Below are positions 32,975-41,729 of a stretch of 64,000 bases of DNA, piece after piece (positions within the stretch are counted from its first letter, which is position 1; each line of letters begins with the position of its first letter). The stretch is from Mycolicibacterium alvei (lineage in GTDB: Bacteria > Actinomycetota > Actinomycetes > Mycobacteriales > Mycobacteriaceae). The stretch lies in contig NZ_AP022565.1 in assembly GCF_010727325.1 (NCBI RefSeq), positions 4,154,001-4,218,000 of the forward strand, in the 5' to 3' direction. The position numbers and the translations under genes were made by a program. The notes below the pieces were generated by a model. It made no database searches. It saw only the letters and a program-made list of their open reading frames with translations, and was not told the DNA's origin.

Positions 32975-34531
32975 TCAGCGCTGGACGACGCCGCCCTCGA
33001 CGCCGGTGAATCGCTTGCGCAGCTCGGTCTTGAGGAGCTTGCCGGTGGCGTTGCGGGGCAGCTCGGGAAGGAGGTGCACTTCGCGGGGGCACTTGAAATG
33101 CGCCAGCCGTTCGCGGCACCAGGCGATCAGTTCGTCGGCGCTGGGTTCCTGCTCGGCGGCTGGGTCGGCCACCACCACCGCGACGACGCGCTCACCCCAC
33201 TTGTCGTCCGGACCGCCGACCACCGCGGCGTCGAGCACACCGGGGTGACGGAACAGCACCTGCTCGACCTCGATGGGGTAGACATTTTCCCCGCCCGAGA
33301 TGATCATGTCCTTCTTGCGGTCGACGAGCGTGATGTAGCCGTCGGCGTCGATCCGGCCGAGGTCGCCGGTGTGGAACCAGCCGCCCCGGAAGGCCTCGGC
33401 GGTGGTCGCCGGCTTCATCCAGTACCCGACGAACACGTTGGGTCCGCGCACCAGGAGTTCGCCGACGGTGTCGGCCGGGACGTCCCGGTCGTCGGCGTCC
33501 ACGATGCGGGCATCGACGTGCATGGCGACCCGGCCGATTGATCCGGCCCGCGTCGTGATGTTGGCGGCGTCCAAGACCGAGACCATGGGTGCAGTCTCGG
33601 TCATCCCAAATCCCTCGGTGAAGGGGACGCCACGTTGCTGCATGAAGTCGATGACAGTCAGCGGCATCGGTGCGCCGCCGCCCATGGCCAGACGCAACGC
33701 GGAGAGATCGTAGGAGTCGAAGTCGGGCACCTGGGTCAGCGCCGACCACATCGCCGGCACCATGAACTGGACGGTGGCGCGGCTTTCGGCCATCGCCTTG
33801 AGCGTGCTCACCGGGTTGAACGACGGGAGGATCACGCTGGTCCCGCCGACGTAGAGCAATGGCAGCGTATGTACCCCGAGCCCGCCGATGTGGAACATGG
33901 GGGCGACTGCAACAGTCACGTCGCTGCCGGTCAGGCCTTGTTCGGCGCCCAGCACGTTGATGGCGTTCCACAGTAGGTTGTCGTGGGTGAGGATGGCGCC
34001 CTTCGGGCGGCCGGTGGTGCCCGAGGTGTACATGATGAACGCGGCGTCGCGGCCCTCGACGTCGCTGTCGAGAGGCTCGGGGGCGCCGCCGGAGAGCAGG
34101 TCTGGGTAGGCGATCTCGCCGTCGGCCGGGGCGCCCCCGGCCCGGACCGTGTGGCGGACCCGGACCCCCGGCTCGGCCAGCGCGCTGACCGCCGCCGCCG
34201 CGAGCGGCTCGTGGAACACGAACACGTCGGCGCCGGAGTCGGCGAGGATGTAGCCGATCTCCGGGCCTGCGAGTCGGACGTTGATCGGGATGGTGATGGC
34301 GCCGATCTTCGCGCAGCCGAGGAGGACCTCCATGAACTCGACCGAGTTCACCAGCAGTATGGCCACCCGGTCCCCCTTGCGGACGCCGAGACGCAACAGG
34401 TTCGAAGCGACCTGGTTGGTGCGCCGATCGAAGTCGGAGTACGTGAAGCTGGTGTCACCGCAGACGAACGCCGTGCGCTGCCCGTTGAGGAAGGCCCGTT
34501 TGGTGACCCACTGACCGATACCGCGATCCAT
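32975..34531 (-). CDS. Acyl-CoA synthetase (FadD-type, ANL superfamily)
   Basis: The 518-residue protein has the AMP-binding motif MYTSGTTGRPKGA, the hinge and ribose-binding region GGWFHTGDLGRIDADGYI, and the C-terminal catalytic Lys in NATGKLLKTELRKRF. It activates a carboxylic acid to its acyl-CoA via acyl-AMP. ATG 34531 was chosen for CCGAGGAGGCAAATCAAC upstream. It is the last gene of the carboxylase operon (39511 to 32975); in the M. tuberculosis accA2/accD2 locus an enoyl-CoA hydratase (echA7) stands at this place instead. Chain specificity unknown. Confidence 0.88.
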   Translation of the reverse strand: MDRGIGQWVTKRAFLNGQRTAFVCGDTSFTYSDFDRRTNQVASNLLRLGVRKGDRVAILLVNSVEFMEVLLGCAKIGAITIPINVRLAGPEIGYILADSGADVFVFHEPLAAAAVSALAEPGVRVRHTVRAGGAPADGEIAYPDLLSGGAPEPLDSDVEGRDAAFIMYTSGTTGRPKGAILTHDNLLWNAINVLGAEQGLTGSDVTVAVAPMFHIGGLGVHTLPLLYVGGTSVILPSFNPVSTLKAMAESRATVQFMVPAMWSALTQVPDFDSYDLSALRLAMGGGAPMPLTVIDFMQQRGVPFTEGFGMTETAPMVSVLDAANITTRAGSIGRVAMHVDARIVDADDRDVPADTVGELLVRGPNVFVGYWMKPATTAEAFRGGWFHTGDLGRIDADGYITLVDRKKDMIISGGENVYPIEVEQVLFRHPGVLDAAVVGGPDDKWGERVVAVVVADPAAEQEPSADELIAWCRERLAHFKCPREVHLLPELPRNATGKLLKTELRKRFTGVEGGVVQR

Positions 34532-34657
34532 GTTGATTTGCCTCCTCGGCAGTTTTGGTTGACAAATGCTCGGTAAGGCAGGACCCGGCCCCGGCGGGCG
34601 ACCGATCACCACCGTCCGTCTTGTAGACCGAAGCGGACACGAACGGATGAAGGATGC

Positions 34658-35812
34658 TCAGTATGAGCGGGGCAGGTTCAGGCTGTGCTGAGCCACATAG
34701 TTGAGGATCATCTCTCGGCTGATCGGCGCGGTGCGCATCAGCCGCACCGGGCCCCAGAGAGTGGCCAGCCCGTACTCGGTGGCCAACCCGTTGCCGCCGT
34801 GGGTCTGGATCGCCTGGTCGAGGGCCAGGATGCCGGCCTCCGCCGCAGCGTATTTGGCCATGTTCGACGCCTCCGCGGAACCGGGGTCGCCGGCGTCGTG
34901 CAGTGAGGCCGCCCGCTGGGTCATCAGCCGGGCCAGCTCCAGCTGGATCTTGGCGTGCGCAAGCGGGTGGGACAGGCCCTGGTGGGCTCCGATCGGCACG
35001 TCCCAGACCTTGCGCTCGCGCGCGTAGGCCGACGCCTTGTCCAGCGCGTAGCGGCCGATGCCGTTGCCCAGGGCGGCGCCCATGATGCGTTCGGGGTTGA
35101 GGCCCATGAACACCTGACGCAGACCGTCGTTTTCCGCGCCGATCAGGTTCTCGGCCGGCACCCGCACGTCGTCGAAGAACAGCGTGAACTGCTTCTCCGG
35201 TGTCACCGCCTGCACCGGGATGAGGGTCTTGGTCAACCCGGGCGCGTCGGTCGGGACCACCAGCAGGCTCAGCCGTCCGCGGCCGCGGTCGTCGGTCGCG
35301 GTGCGGGTGACGACCAGGATGGCCTCCGCCTCGTCGACGCCGGAAATGTAGTACTTGGTGCCGTTGAGCACCCAATCCCCACCGACGCGCTTGGCGTGGG
35401 TGGAGATGTTGTGAGAGTTCGAGCCCGCATCCGGCTCGGTGATCGCGAACGCCATGATGATCTCGCCGCTGGCGATGCCCGGCAGCCAGCGCGCCTTTAG
35501 CTCGTCGCTGCCGAAAGCCTCGATGATCGTGCCGCAGATGGTGGGGGAGACCACCGTCATCAGCAGCGGGCAGCCGGCCGCGGCCAGTTCCTCACCGACG
35601 ATCTGCATGTCGTAGATGCCGCCGCCACCGCCGCCGTACTGCTCGGCGATGTTGACCCCGAGGAACCCCTGCTTGCCCACGGCCTGCCAGAGTTCCGAAC
35701 TCTTCTCCCCGCCGAGCGACTTGGCCACGTAGTAGTCGTGCCCGAAGTCCTTGGCGATCTCGGACACGGCCTTGCGCAGCGCTCGCCGTTCCTCGGTCTC
35801 GTGCAGTTCCAT
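34658..35812 (-). CDS. Acyl-CoA dehydrogenase (FadE12-like)
   Basis: The 384-residue flavoprotein has the signatures AFAITEPDAGSNSHNISTHA (FAD/substrate contact) and QTHGGNGLATEYGLATLWGP with REMIL near the C-terminus. It introduces the alpha,beta double bond into an acyl-CoA and passes electrons to ETF. It is preceded by the carboxylase alpha gene (58-base gap) and followed by the ligase gene, as fadE12 follows accA2 in M. tuberculosis. ATG 35812 is preceded by GGAGAGCGGT. Confidence 0.88.
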   Translation of the reverse strand: MELHETEERRALRKAVSEIAKDFGHDYYVAKSLGGEKSSELWQAVGKQGFLGVNIAEQYGGGGGGIYDMQIVGEELAAAGCPLLMTVVSPTICGTIIEAFGSDELKARWLPGIASGEIIMAFAITEPDAGSNSHNISTHAKRVGGDWVLNGTKYYISGVDEAEAILVVTRTATDDRGRGRLSLLVVPTDAPGLTKTLIPVQAVTPEKQFTLFFDDVRVPAENLIGAENDGLRQVFMGLNPERIMGAALGNGIGRYALDKASAYARERKVWDVPIGAHQGLSHPLAHAKIQLELARLMTQRAASLHDAGDPGSAEASNMAKYAAAEAGILALDQAIQTHGGNGLATEYGLATLWGPVRLMRTAPISREMILNYVAQHSLNLPRSY

Positions 35813-35870
35813 ACCGCTCTCCTACTTCGAAGTCACCCGCCACCGGGGCCGGTGACGGGTCTGATGGTGC

Positions 35871-37892
35871 TCAATCCTCGTCTGCACTGTCGGCCGCTCC
35901 GACCACCGCGAGGGCATCGCCGGTGGACACCTGCTGACCCACCTCGACCGAGAGTTCGGCGACGATCCCGTCGATCGGGCTGGCGATGGTGTGTTCCATC
36001 TTCATCGCCTCCACCACGACCAAGGCCTGCCCGGCCGTCACGACGTCGCCCGCGGCGACGGGCAGCCGGATCACCGAACCCGGCATAGGCGCCGTCAGCG
36101 AGCCCGCCGGCTTGAGCGTGCTGGGGTCCAGGAACCGCGGTACCTGGGTGAACGCAGTGGACCCGGCAGGGCTGTCAACGTAGGCGATGTCGCCGTCGAG
36201 GACGACGTCGTAGCCGCGCCGTACCCCGCCGGTCTCCAGGACCACCCGGTCCGGCCGCTGCACGAGCACCCTGACGTCCTCGACCGGTTTGCCGTCGACT
36301 TCGACCTCGACGCCGTCGCGGAGCAGCGCATAGCCCACCCGACGCTCGCGGCCGTCGGCGGTCAGCCATCCGGTGGACTGCAGTTGGGACGGGTTGTTGC
36401 GCCACCCGGCAGGCAGCGTCGGCTGGACGGGGGCCGCCGCGCGGCGTCCCGCGACCTGGGCGAGTGTGGCCGCGATGGCGTGCAAGCCCTCCCCGTCGCG
36501 GTCGATGAGGGCTGCGCCGAGGTCGGCCACGTCGTGGCGGTCGAGGAACCCGGTGTCGGTGCCGCGTCCGGCGAACTCGTCGTGGCGCAGAACGCGAACC
36601 AGCAGATCCCGGTTGGTGGTGAGTCCGTGGATCCGGGCGCCGGCGAGCGCGGCGGACAGCGCGCCGAGCGCCTCGGCGCGGGTGGGCGCCCAGGCGATCA
36701 CCTTGGCCAGCATGGCGTCATAGTGGTGGCTGACCACCGAGCCGTCGCGCACGCCGGAGTCCACCCGGACCCCGACGTGGTCGGGGATCTGCATCGTGCG
36801 CAGCGTTCCGGTCTGCGGCAGGTAGCCCTTCGTGGGGTCCTCGGCGTAGAGCCGGGCCTCGACCGCGTGGCCGGTGATCCGCGGCTTGCTCACCTCGGCA
36901 GGCAGTGGCCGACCCATCGCCACCAGCAACTGCAGGCGCACGAGGTCGAGCCCGGTGACGAGTTCGGTGACCGGGTGCTCGACCTGCAGCCGGGTGTTCA
37001 TCTCCAGGAAGGCGAACGTCCCGTCGTCATCGCCGCCGTTCGCGTCGAGGACGAACTCGACCGTTCCGGCCCCGACGTAACCCACGGCCTGTGCCGCCGC
37101 GACCGCCGCCGCGCCCATCCGGGCGCGCAGGTCGTCGTCGACGACGGGCGAGGGCGCCTCCTCGATGACCTTTTGGTGGCGGCGCTGCACCGAGCACTCC
37201 CGCTCGAACAGCGAGACAACCGTGCCGTGCATGTCGGCCAACAGCTGGATCTCAACGTGGCGGGGACGCTGCACGTACCGCTCGAGGAACACCGTGCCGT
37301 CCGAGAACGCCGACATCGCCTCGCGCGAGGCCGAGGCCACGGCTCCGTCGAGGTCGTCGGCCGACTCGACAACCCGCATGCCGCGCCCGCCGCCACCCGC
37401 GCTCGCCTTGACCAGCAGCGGGTAGCCGATCTCGGCGCCGAGCTTGCGCAGCTTGTCGGGGTCCAGGCCGGTCGCGTCGCCGCCCGGGAGAACCGGCACG
37501 CCCGCATCGGCCATCATCGCCTTGGCCGTCAGCTTGGAACCCATCGCGTCGATGGCATCCGGCGGCGGGCCGACGAACACGAGCCCGGCGTCGGCGCAGG
37601 CCCGCGCGAAGCCGGCGTTCTCCGACATGAAGCCGTAGCCGGGATGCACGGCGTCGGCGCCGGTGAGGAGGGCGGCGGCGATCACCCGGTCACCGTCGAG
37701 GTAGGTCTCCGCCGGCGAGGAACCCGGTAGCCGGACGGCCTCGTCGGCATCGTCCACGTGCCAGGCGTCGGCGTCGGCGTCGGAGTACACGGCGACGGTC
37801 GCGATGCCGAGTTCGCGACAGGTGCGAAACACGCGTCGGGCGATCTCTCCCCGGTTGGCCACCAGCAGCTTCTTGATCACGGGCATCGCCAT
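35871..37892 (-). CDS. Acyl-CoA carboxylase alpha subunit (biotin carboxylase + BCCP)
   Basis: The 673-residue protein has the biotin carboxylase part (KLLVANRGEIARRVFRT; ATP-grasp GGGGRGMRVV; EMNTRLQVEHPVTE), a middle BT-like domain, and a C-terminal biotinyl domain with VEAMKMEHTI (Lys biotinylated). It carboxylates biotin with bicarbonate and ATP. It starts TGATG-coupled to the beta subunit (stop TGA 37894-37892, ATG 37892); a GTG at 37895 is possible. Length and neighbours match accA2 of M. tuberculosis; methylcrotonyl- or geranyl-CoA carboxylases have the same layout. Confidence 0.9.
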   Translation of the reverse strand: MAMPVIKKLLVANRGEIARRVFRTCRELGIATVAVYSDADADAWHVDDADEAVRLPGSSPAETYLDGDRVIAAALLTGADAVHPGYGFMSENAGFARACADAGLVFVGPPPDAIDAMGSKLTAKAMMADAGVPVLPGGDATGLDPDKLRKLGAEIGYPLLVKASAGGGGRGMRVVESADDLDGAVASASREAMSAFSDGTVFLERYVQRPRHVEIQLLADMHGTVVSLFERECSVQRRHQKVIEEAPSPVVDDDLRARMGAAAVAAAQAVGYVGAGTVEFVLDANGGDDDGTFAFLEMNTRLQVEHPVTELVTGLDLVRLQLLVAMGRPLPAEVSKPRITGHAVEARLYAEDPTKGYLPQTGTLRTMQIPDHVGVRVDSGVRDGSVVSHHYDAMLAKVIAWAPTRAEALGALSAALAGARIHGLTTNRDLLVRVLRHDEFAGRGTDTGFLDRHDVADLGAALIDRDGEGLHAIAATLAQVAGRRAAAPVQPTLPAGWRNNPSQLQSTGWLTADGRERRVGYALLRDGVEVEVDGKPVEDVRVLVQRPDRVVLETGGVRRGYDVVLDGDIAYVDSPAGSTAFTQVPRFLDPSTLKPAGSLTAPMPGSVIRLPVAAGDVVTAGQALVVVEAMKMEHTIASPIDGIVAELSVEVGQQVSTGDALAVVGAADSADED

Positions 37893-39511
37893 CACATCCG
37901 GAACACGCCGTAGCCACGCTGGCCACGGATCTCGCTGTTGTGGACCACGGAAAGGCAGAACCCGAGAACGGTACGGGTGTCGCGCGGGTCGATGATCCCG
38001 TCGTCGTAGAGCCTGCCGCTGTTGGCCAGCGCCAACGACTCACGCTCGATCTGGCCCTCGACGGCAGCGCGCATCTGGGCGTCGGCCTCCTCGTCGAACG
38101 GGAGCCCCCGGTCGGCGGCCGACTCGCGGGCCACGATCGACAGCACGCCCGCGAGCTGGGCCGGGCCCATGACGGCCGAACGCGAGTTGGGCCAGGTGAA
38201 CAGGAAGCGGGGAAAGTAGGACCGCCCGCACATCCCGTAATTGCCCGCACCGTAGGACGCGCCCATCACGATCGTCAGGTGTGGGACAGCGCTGTTGGAG
38301 ACGGCGTTGATCATCTTCGCGCCGTCCTTGATGATGCCACCCTGCTCGTACTCCGCGCCGACCATGTAGCCGGTGGTGTTCTGCAGAAACACCAGTGGCG
38401 TGTCGATCTGGTTCGCCAGCTGAATAAACTGGGCGGCCTTCTCCGCCTCCTCGCTGAACAGGATTCCGCGCGCGTTGGCAAGGATCCCTACCGGGTATCC
38501 GTGGATCGAGGCCCAACCGGTGACCAGCGAGGTGCCGTATAGCGGCTTGAACTCGTCGAAGGCGGACCCGTCCACGATTCGGGCGATGACATCACGTGGG
38601 TCGAAGGGAACCTTCGGGTCCACCGAAGCGATCCCGAGGAGTTGGTCGGGGTCTCGCAGCGGGGGGGTCGGTGGCTGTGTCGGGCCGGGCCCGAGCTTGC
38701 GCCAGTTCAGTCTGGCCATGATGCGCCGCCCGATCCGGATGGCGTCCTGCTCGTCCTCGGCCATGTAGTCGGCCAGCCCGGAGGTGCGGGCGTGCATGTC
38801 GGCGCCGCCGAGCGACTCGTCGTCGGACACTTCGCCGGTCGCCATCTTCACCAGCGGCGGACCACCGAGGAAGACCTTGGACCGGTTGCGGACCATCACC
38901 ACGTAATCACACATGCCGGGGATGTACGCGCCGCCTGCCGTCGAGTTACCGAATACCAGCGCCAGTGTCGGCAGGCCCTGCGCGCTGTGCTGGGTGAGGT
39001 CGTTGAATAGCTGGCCCCCGGGCACGAAGATCTCGGCCTGCGTGGGCAGGTCCGCCCCGCCCGACTCGACGACGTTGATGATGGGCAGCCGGTTCTCGCG
39101 GGCGACTGCCATGCCCCGGAACACTTTTCGGAAGGTGTAGGGGTTCGAGGCTCCGCCGCGCACGGTCGGGTCGTGCGCGATGATCATCGACTCGACGCCT
39201 TCGACGATGCCGATGCCGACCACAACGCTGCCGCCCACCGGAAACTTCGTGCCCCACGCCGCGAACGGACAGAGTTCCAGGAAGGCCGTGTCGGGGTCGA
39301 TGAGCAGCTCGACGCGCTCCCGAGCCAGCATCTTGCCGCGGCTACGGTGCCGGGCGACGTACTTCTCGCCGCCGCCACCGTTGGCCAGCGCCAGCTGTTC
39401 GGCGAGCGCATGGAGCTGCGCGATGAGTCCCTCGCGATTCTCGAGGTATACCGGCGCGCGGGTGTCGACCCGGTCGGGCAGGACGTCAATCAACTTTCCT
39501 CCAGGTGACAT
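37892..39511 (-). CDS. Acyl-CoA carboxylase beta subunit (carboxyltransferase)
   Basis: The roughly 539-residue protein is a biotin-dependent carboxyltransferase of the methylcrotonyl/geranyl-CoA clade. It shows GGASNPYTFRKVFRGMAVAR, ESGGADLPTQAEIFVPGG, GNSTAGGAYIPGMCDYVVMV and, in the C-half, GASYGAGNYGMCGRSYFPRF. It transfers the carboxyl group to the gamma carbon of a branched enoyl-CoA or the alpha carbon of an acyl-CoA. ATG 39511 follows GGAGATCGACG; a TTG at 39514 is also in frame. First gene of the minus-strand operon, divergent from a second acyl-CoA dehydrogenase. Confidence 0.9.
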   Translation of the reverse strand: MSPGGKLIDVLPDRVDTRAPVYLENREGLIAQLHALAEQLALANGGGGEKYVARHRSRGKMLARERVELLIDPDTAFLELCPFAAWGTKFPVGGSVVVGIGIVEGVESMIIAHDPTVRGGASNPYTFRKVFRGMAVARENRLPIINVVESGGADLPTQAEIFVPGGQLFNDLTQHSAQGLPTLALVFGNSTAGGAYIPGMCDYVVMVRNRSKVFLGGPPLVKMATGEVSDDESLGGADMHARTSGLADYMAEDEQDAIRIGRRIMARLNWRKLGPGPTQPPTPPLRDPDQLLGIASVDPKVPFDPRDVIARIVDGSAFDEFKPLYGTSLVTGWASIHGYPVGILANARGILFSEEAEKAAQFIQLANQIDTPLVFLQNTTGYMVGAEYEQGGIIKDGAKMINAVSNSAVPHLTIVMGASYGAGNYGMCGRSYFPRFLFTWPNSRSAVMGPAQLAGVLSIVARESAADRGLPFDEEADAQMRAAVEGQIERESLALANSGRLYDDGIIDPRDTRTVLGFCLSVVHNSEIRGQRGYGVFRM

Positions 39512-39620
39512 CAACGTCGATCTCCTGACACGCTACGTTATCGGTCATTAACATTCGACGACAATGGGGTCGACGTGGCAATCGTGCCGTCCCCGAGTGA
39601 TCACAGCAGGAGCAACTCAC

Positions 39621-40799
39621 ATGAAACAGCCGGATCAGCGGGAAGCGGAGGCGGCCGCAGCCGACCCGTGGATGACGCCCGAGCGCATCTCGTTGCGCAA
39701 CCTCGCGATGTCGTTCACCCAGAAGGAGATCGTTCCTCACCTGCAAGACTGGGAGGACGCCGGAGAGCTCCCTAGAGAACTCCACCGCCGCGCAGCCGCA
39801 GCGGGGTTGCTGGGCATCGGGTTCGCCGAAGAGATCGGTGGCTCCGGCGGTGACCTGCGCGACCTGGTGCTGCTCACCGAGGCCGTGATGGAGGCCGGCG
39901 GCTCGTCGGGCTTACTGGCCAGCCTACTTACGCATCACATCGCAGTGCCCCATATGGCCGCGCAGGGCGATCCCGAGCAGATCCGCAGCTTCGTGGCGCC
40001 GACCCTGGCCGGGGAGAAGATCGGCAGCCTTGGCATCACCGAACCCGACACCGGTTCTGACGTCGCCGGCATCCGCACTACCGCACGGCGCGACGGCGAC
40101 CACTACGTGGTCAACGGTGCGAAGCTGTTCATCACCTCGGGTGTCCGCGCCGATTTCGTGACCACCGCCGTGCGTACCGGCGGCCCGGGCCCGTCGGGGA
40201 TTTCTCTGCTCGTGGTGGAGCGTGGCGCCACGGGTTTCTTGGTCTCGCGGGCACTGAAGAAGATGGGCTGGCTGTGCTCCGATACCGCCGAACTCGGATT
40301 CACCGACGTGCGCGTGCCGGTGGTCAATCTGGTTGGCCCCGAAGGCAGCGGATTCCTGCAGATCATGCAACAGTTCCAGGTCGAACGTGCTTTCATCGCC
40401 GTCCAGTGCTACGCCACGGCCCAGCGCTGCCTCGACCTGACGCTGGATTGGGTGAAGAAGCGCGAAACCTTCGGTCGACCGCTATCCACCCGACAGGTGG
40501 TGCGGCACAAGATCGTCGATATCGCGACGGCCGTCGACGTCGCCCGTACGTACACCCGTGCCGCTGTGGACCGCATCGTCGCCGGAGACACCGACGTGCG
40601 GATGGTCTCGATGGCCAAGAACCAAGCCGTAGAGGCCTGCGCGCTCGCCGTTGACACGGCCGTCCAACTATACGGTGGCATGGGCTACCTACGCGAGACC
40701 GAGGTCGAAAGGCACTATCGCGATTCGCGCATCCTGGGTATCGGGGGCGGCACCACCGAAATCATGAAGGAGATCATCGCCAAGCAGATTGGCCTCTGA
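39621..40799 (+). CDS. Acyl-CoA dehydrogenase (FadE13-like)
   Basis: The 392-residue protein carries LGITEPDTGSDVAGIRTTAR and the C-terminal QLYGGMGYLRETEVERHYRD then ILGIGGGTTEIMKEIIAKQI with the base-region Glu. This is a short-chain or branched-chain acyl-CoA dehydrogenase type. ATG 39621 has AGGAGCAACTCAC upstream; the frame open to 39564 has no support. Its divergent partner is the carboxyltransferase gene, as expected if the dehydrogenase makes the enoyl-CoA that is carboxylated next. Confidence 0.88.
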   Translation: MKQPDQREAEAAAADPWMTPERISLRNLAMSFTQKEIVPHLQDWEDAGELPRELHRRAAAAGLLGIGFAEEIGGSGGDLRDLVLLTEAVMEAGGSSGLLASLLTHHIAVPHMAAQGDPEQIRSFVAPTLAGEKIGSLGITEPDTGSDVAGIRTTARRDGDHYVVNGAKLFITSGVRADFVTTAVRTGGPGPSGISLLVVERGATGFLVSRALKKMGWLCSDTAELGFTDVRVPVVNLVGPEGSGFLQIMQQFQVERAFIAVQCYATAQRCLDLTLDWVKKRETFGRPLSTRQVVRHKIVDIATAVDVARTYTRAAVDRIVAGDTDVRMVSMAKNQAVEACALAVDTAVQLYGGMGYLRETEVERHYRDSRILGIGGGTTEIMKEIIAKQIGL

Positions 40800-40946
40800 G
40801 TGAAGCCGCCATTCGACAGCAGGAGCGTCGGCTTGGCAGGTCGACGAGACGGACCTTCCACCGTTTCTAAGGTAAGTCAACGGTGTGTCACGACCCCTGC
40901 GGCCAATGCAGCCTCCGCCACCGGGAAATTGCCTCCGGAGTACCAG

Positions 40947-41588
40947 CTAGCCAAACTTATCAACCACGTAGCGGCGAGCCAGCGTCTCAGCAAGTCTACT
41001 CGTATGTTCGACGATGTCGACCTGACTTACATCGACCAGTAGTCCTGCGTGCCAAGCGCTGATCAGTTCGACGAAGCCGCCGACCGCTACAAACGTGTCC
41101 ATACGCAGAGCCATTTCGTCTGCGTCAGGCTTCAGATGCGGCTTGCTGGCGGCCATGACGAGCTGGGTTGCTTCCTGCAAGGCCACCGCTCGGCGATCTT
41201 GCAATGTTGAACTGCCGACGTGCTGTGTCAGCAGGATCTGTGCTCGCCCGGCATCCTGCGCGATGCGGAGAACAACGATCGAGATTGCGGCGCGAATGGT
41301 TTCGATCGGTGGTTGACCGACGCGTTCGGCAAATGTTGCCGAAACCTCGCCGAGCATCTCGTCCCGCACGTTGTCCCACGCTGCTACGAGCAACTCATCG
41401 CGCGTCTTGAACTCCTCGTAGAAATATCGGTCGTTCAGCGCGGCTCTGGAGCAGACCCCACGCATTGTCACGGCAGCCCATCCGCTTTCCGTCCAGATCT
41501 CCGTCGCCGCGTTCACTAGGCGCCGCCGCCGGTCAGCCCGTCGTTCGGCGCCAGTACGCCCGCCCCACCTTGCTGCCTTTGTCCGCAC
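40947..41588 (-). CDS. TetR-family regulator (paralogue of 20262-20903)
   Basis: The 213-residue protein has the HTH RRRRLVNAATEIWTESGWAA and TMRGVCSRAALNDRYFYEEF. From GTG 41588 (VRTKAARWGGRTGAERR) it aligns end to end with the TetR gene near mmpL; blocks such as FKTRDELLVAAW and VALQEATQLVMAAS are nearly the same. A longer in-frame start at 41645 crosses the operator-like repeat. It is divergent from the SDR-BVMO operon and probably represses it. Both paralogues may sense the same or a related ligand. Confidence 0.86.
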   Translation of the reverse strand: MRTKAARWGGRTGAERRADRRRRLVNAATEIWTESGWAAVTMRGVCSRAALNDRYFYEEFKTRDELLVAAWDNVRDEMLGEVSATFAERVGQPPIETIRAAISIVVLRIAQDAGRAQILLTQHVGSSTLQDRRAVALQEATQLVMAASKPHLKPDADEMALRMDTFVAVGGFVELISAWHAGLLVDVSQVDIVEHTSRLAETLARRYVVDKFG

Positions 41589-41610
41589 GAATACATCTTG
41601 ACAAAGGCAG
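41573..41610. promoter_or_regulatory. 11-bp inverted repeat across the tetR start codon
   Basis: CTGCCTTTGTC (41573-41583) and GACAAAGGCAG (41600-41610) are exact reverse complements with a 16-base spacer that contains the GTG start at 41588. Binding here would block the regulator's own start, so it is a candidate autoregulatory operator or an RNA hairpin covering the start. Confidence 0.45.
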
Positions 41611-41729
41611 GAGCGCCGCATCAAACTGGTGGCAGGCGACCACAATTGTGTTCGCCGCCACCAGATGGCTGCAGGCCGGCTTGTCTCACAGGTCAGGCGT
41701 CGCCGTAATCTGCAAAGGATTCAGTAGTG

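Noticed and set aside
35991..37730. 579-codon plus-strand frame
   Set aside because: Antisense shadow of the carboxylase alpha subunit; the minus-strand product has clear biotin carboxylase motifs.
39512..39620. Operator GTTA-N8-TAAC between carboxylase and dehydrogenase genes
   Set aside because: Arms of only four bases are expected by chance; too weak to call.
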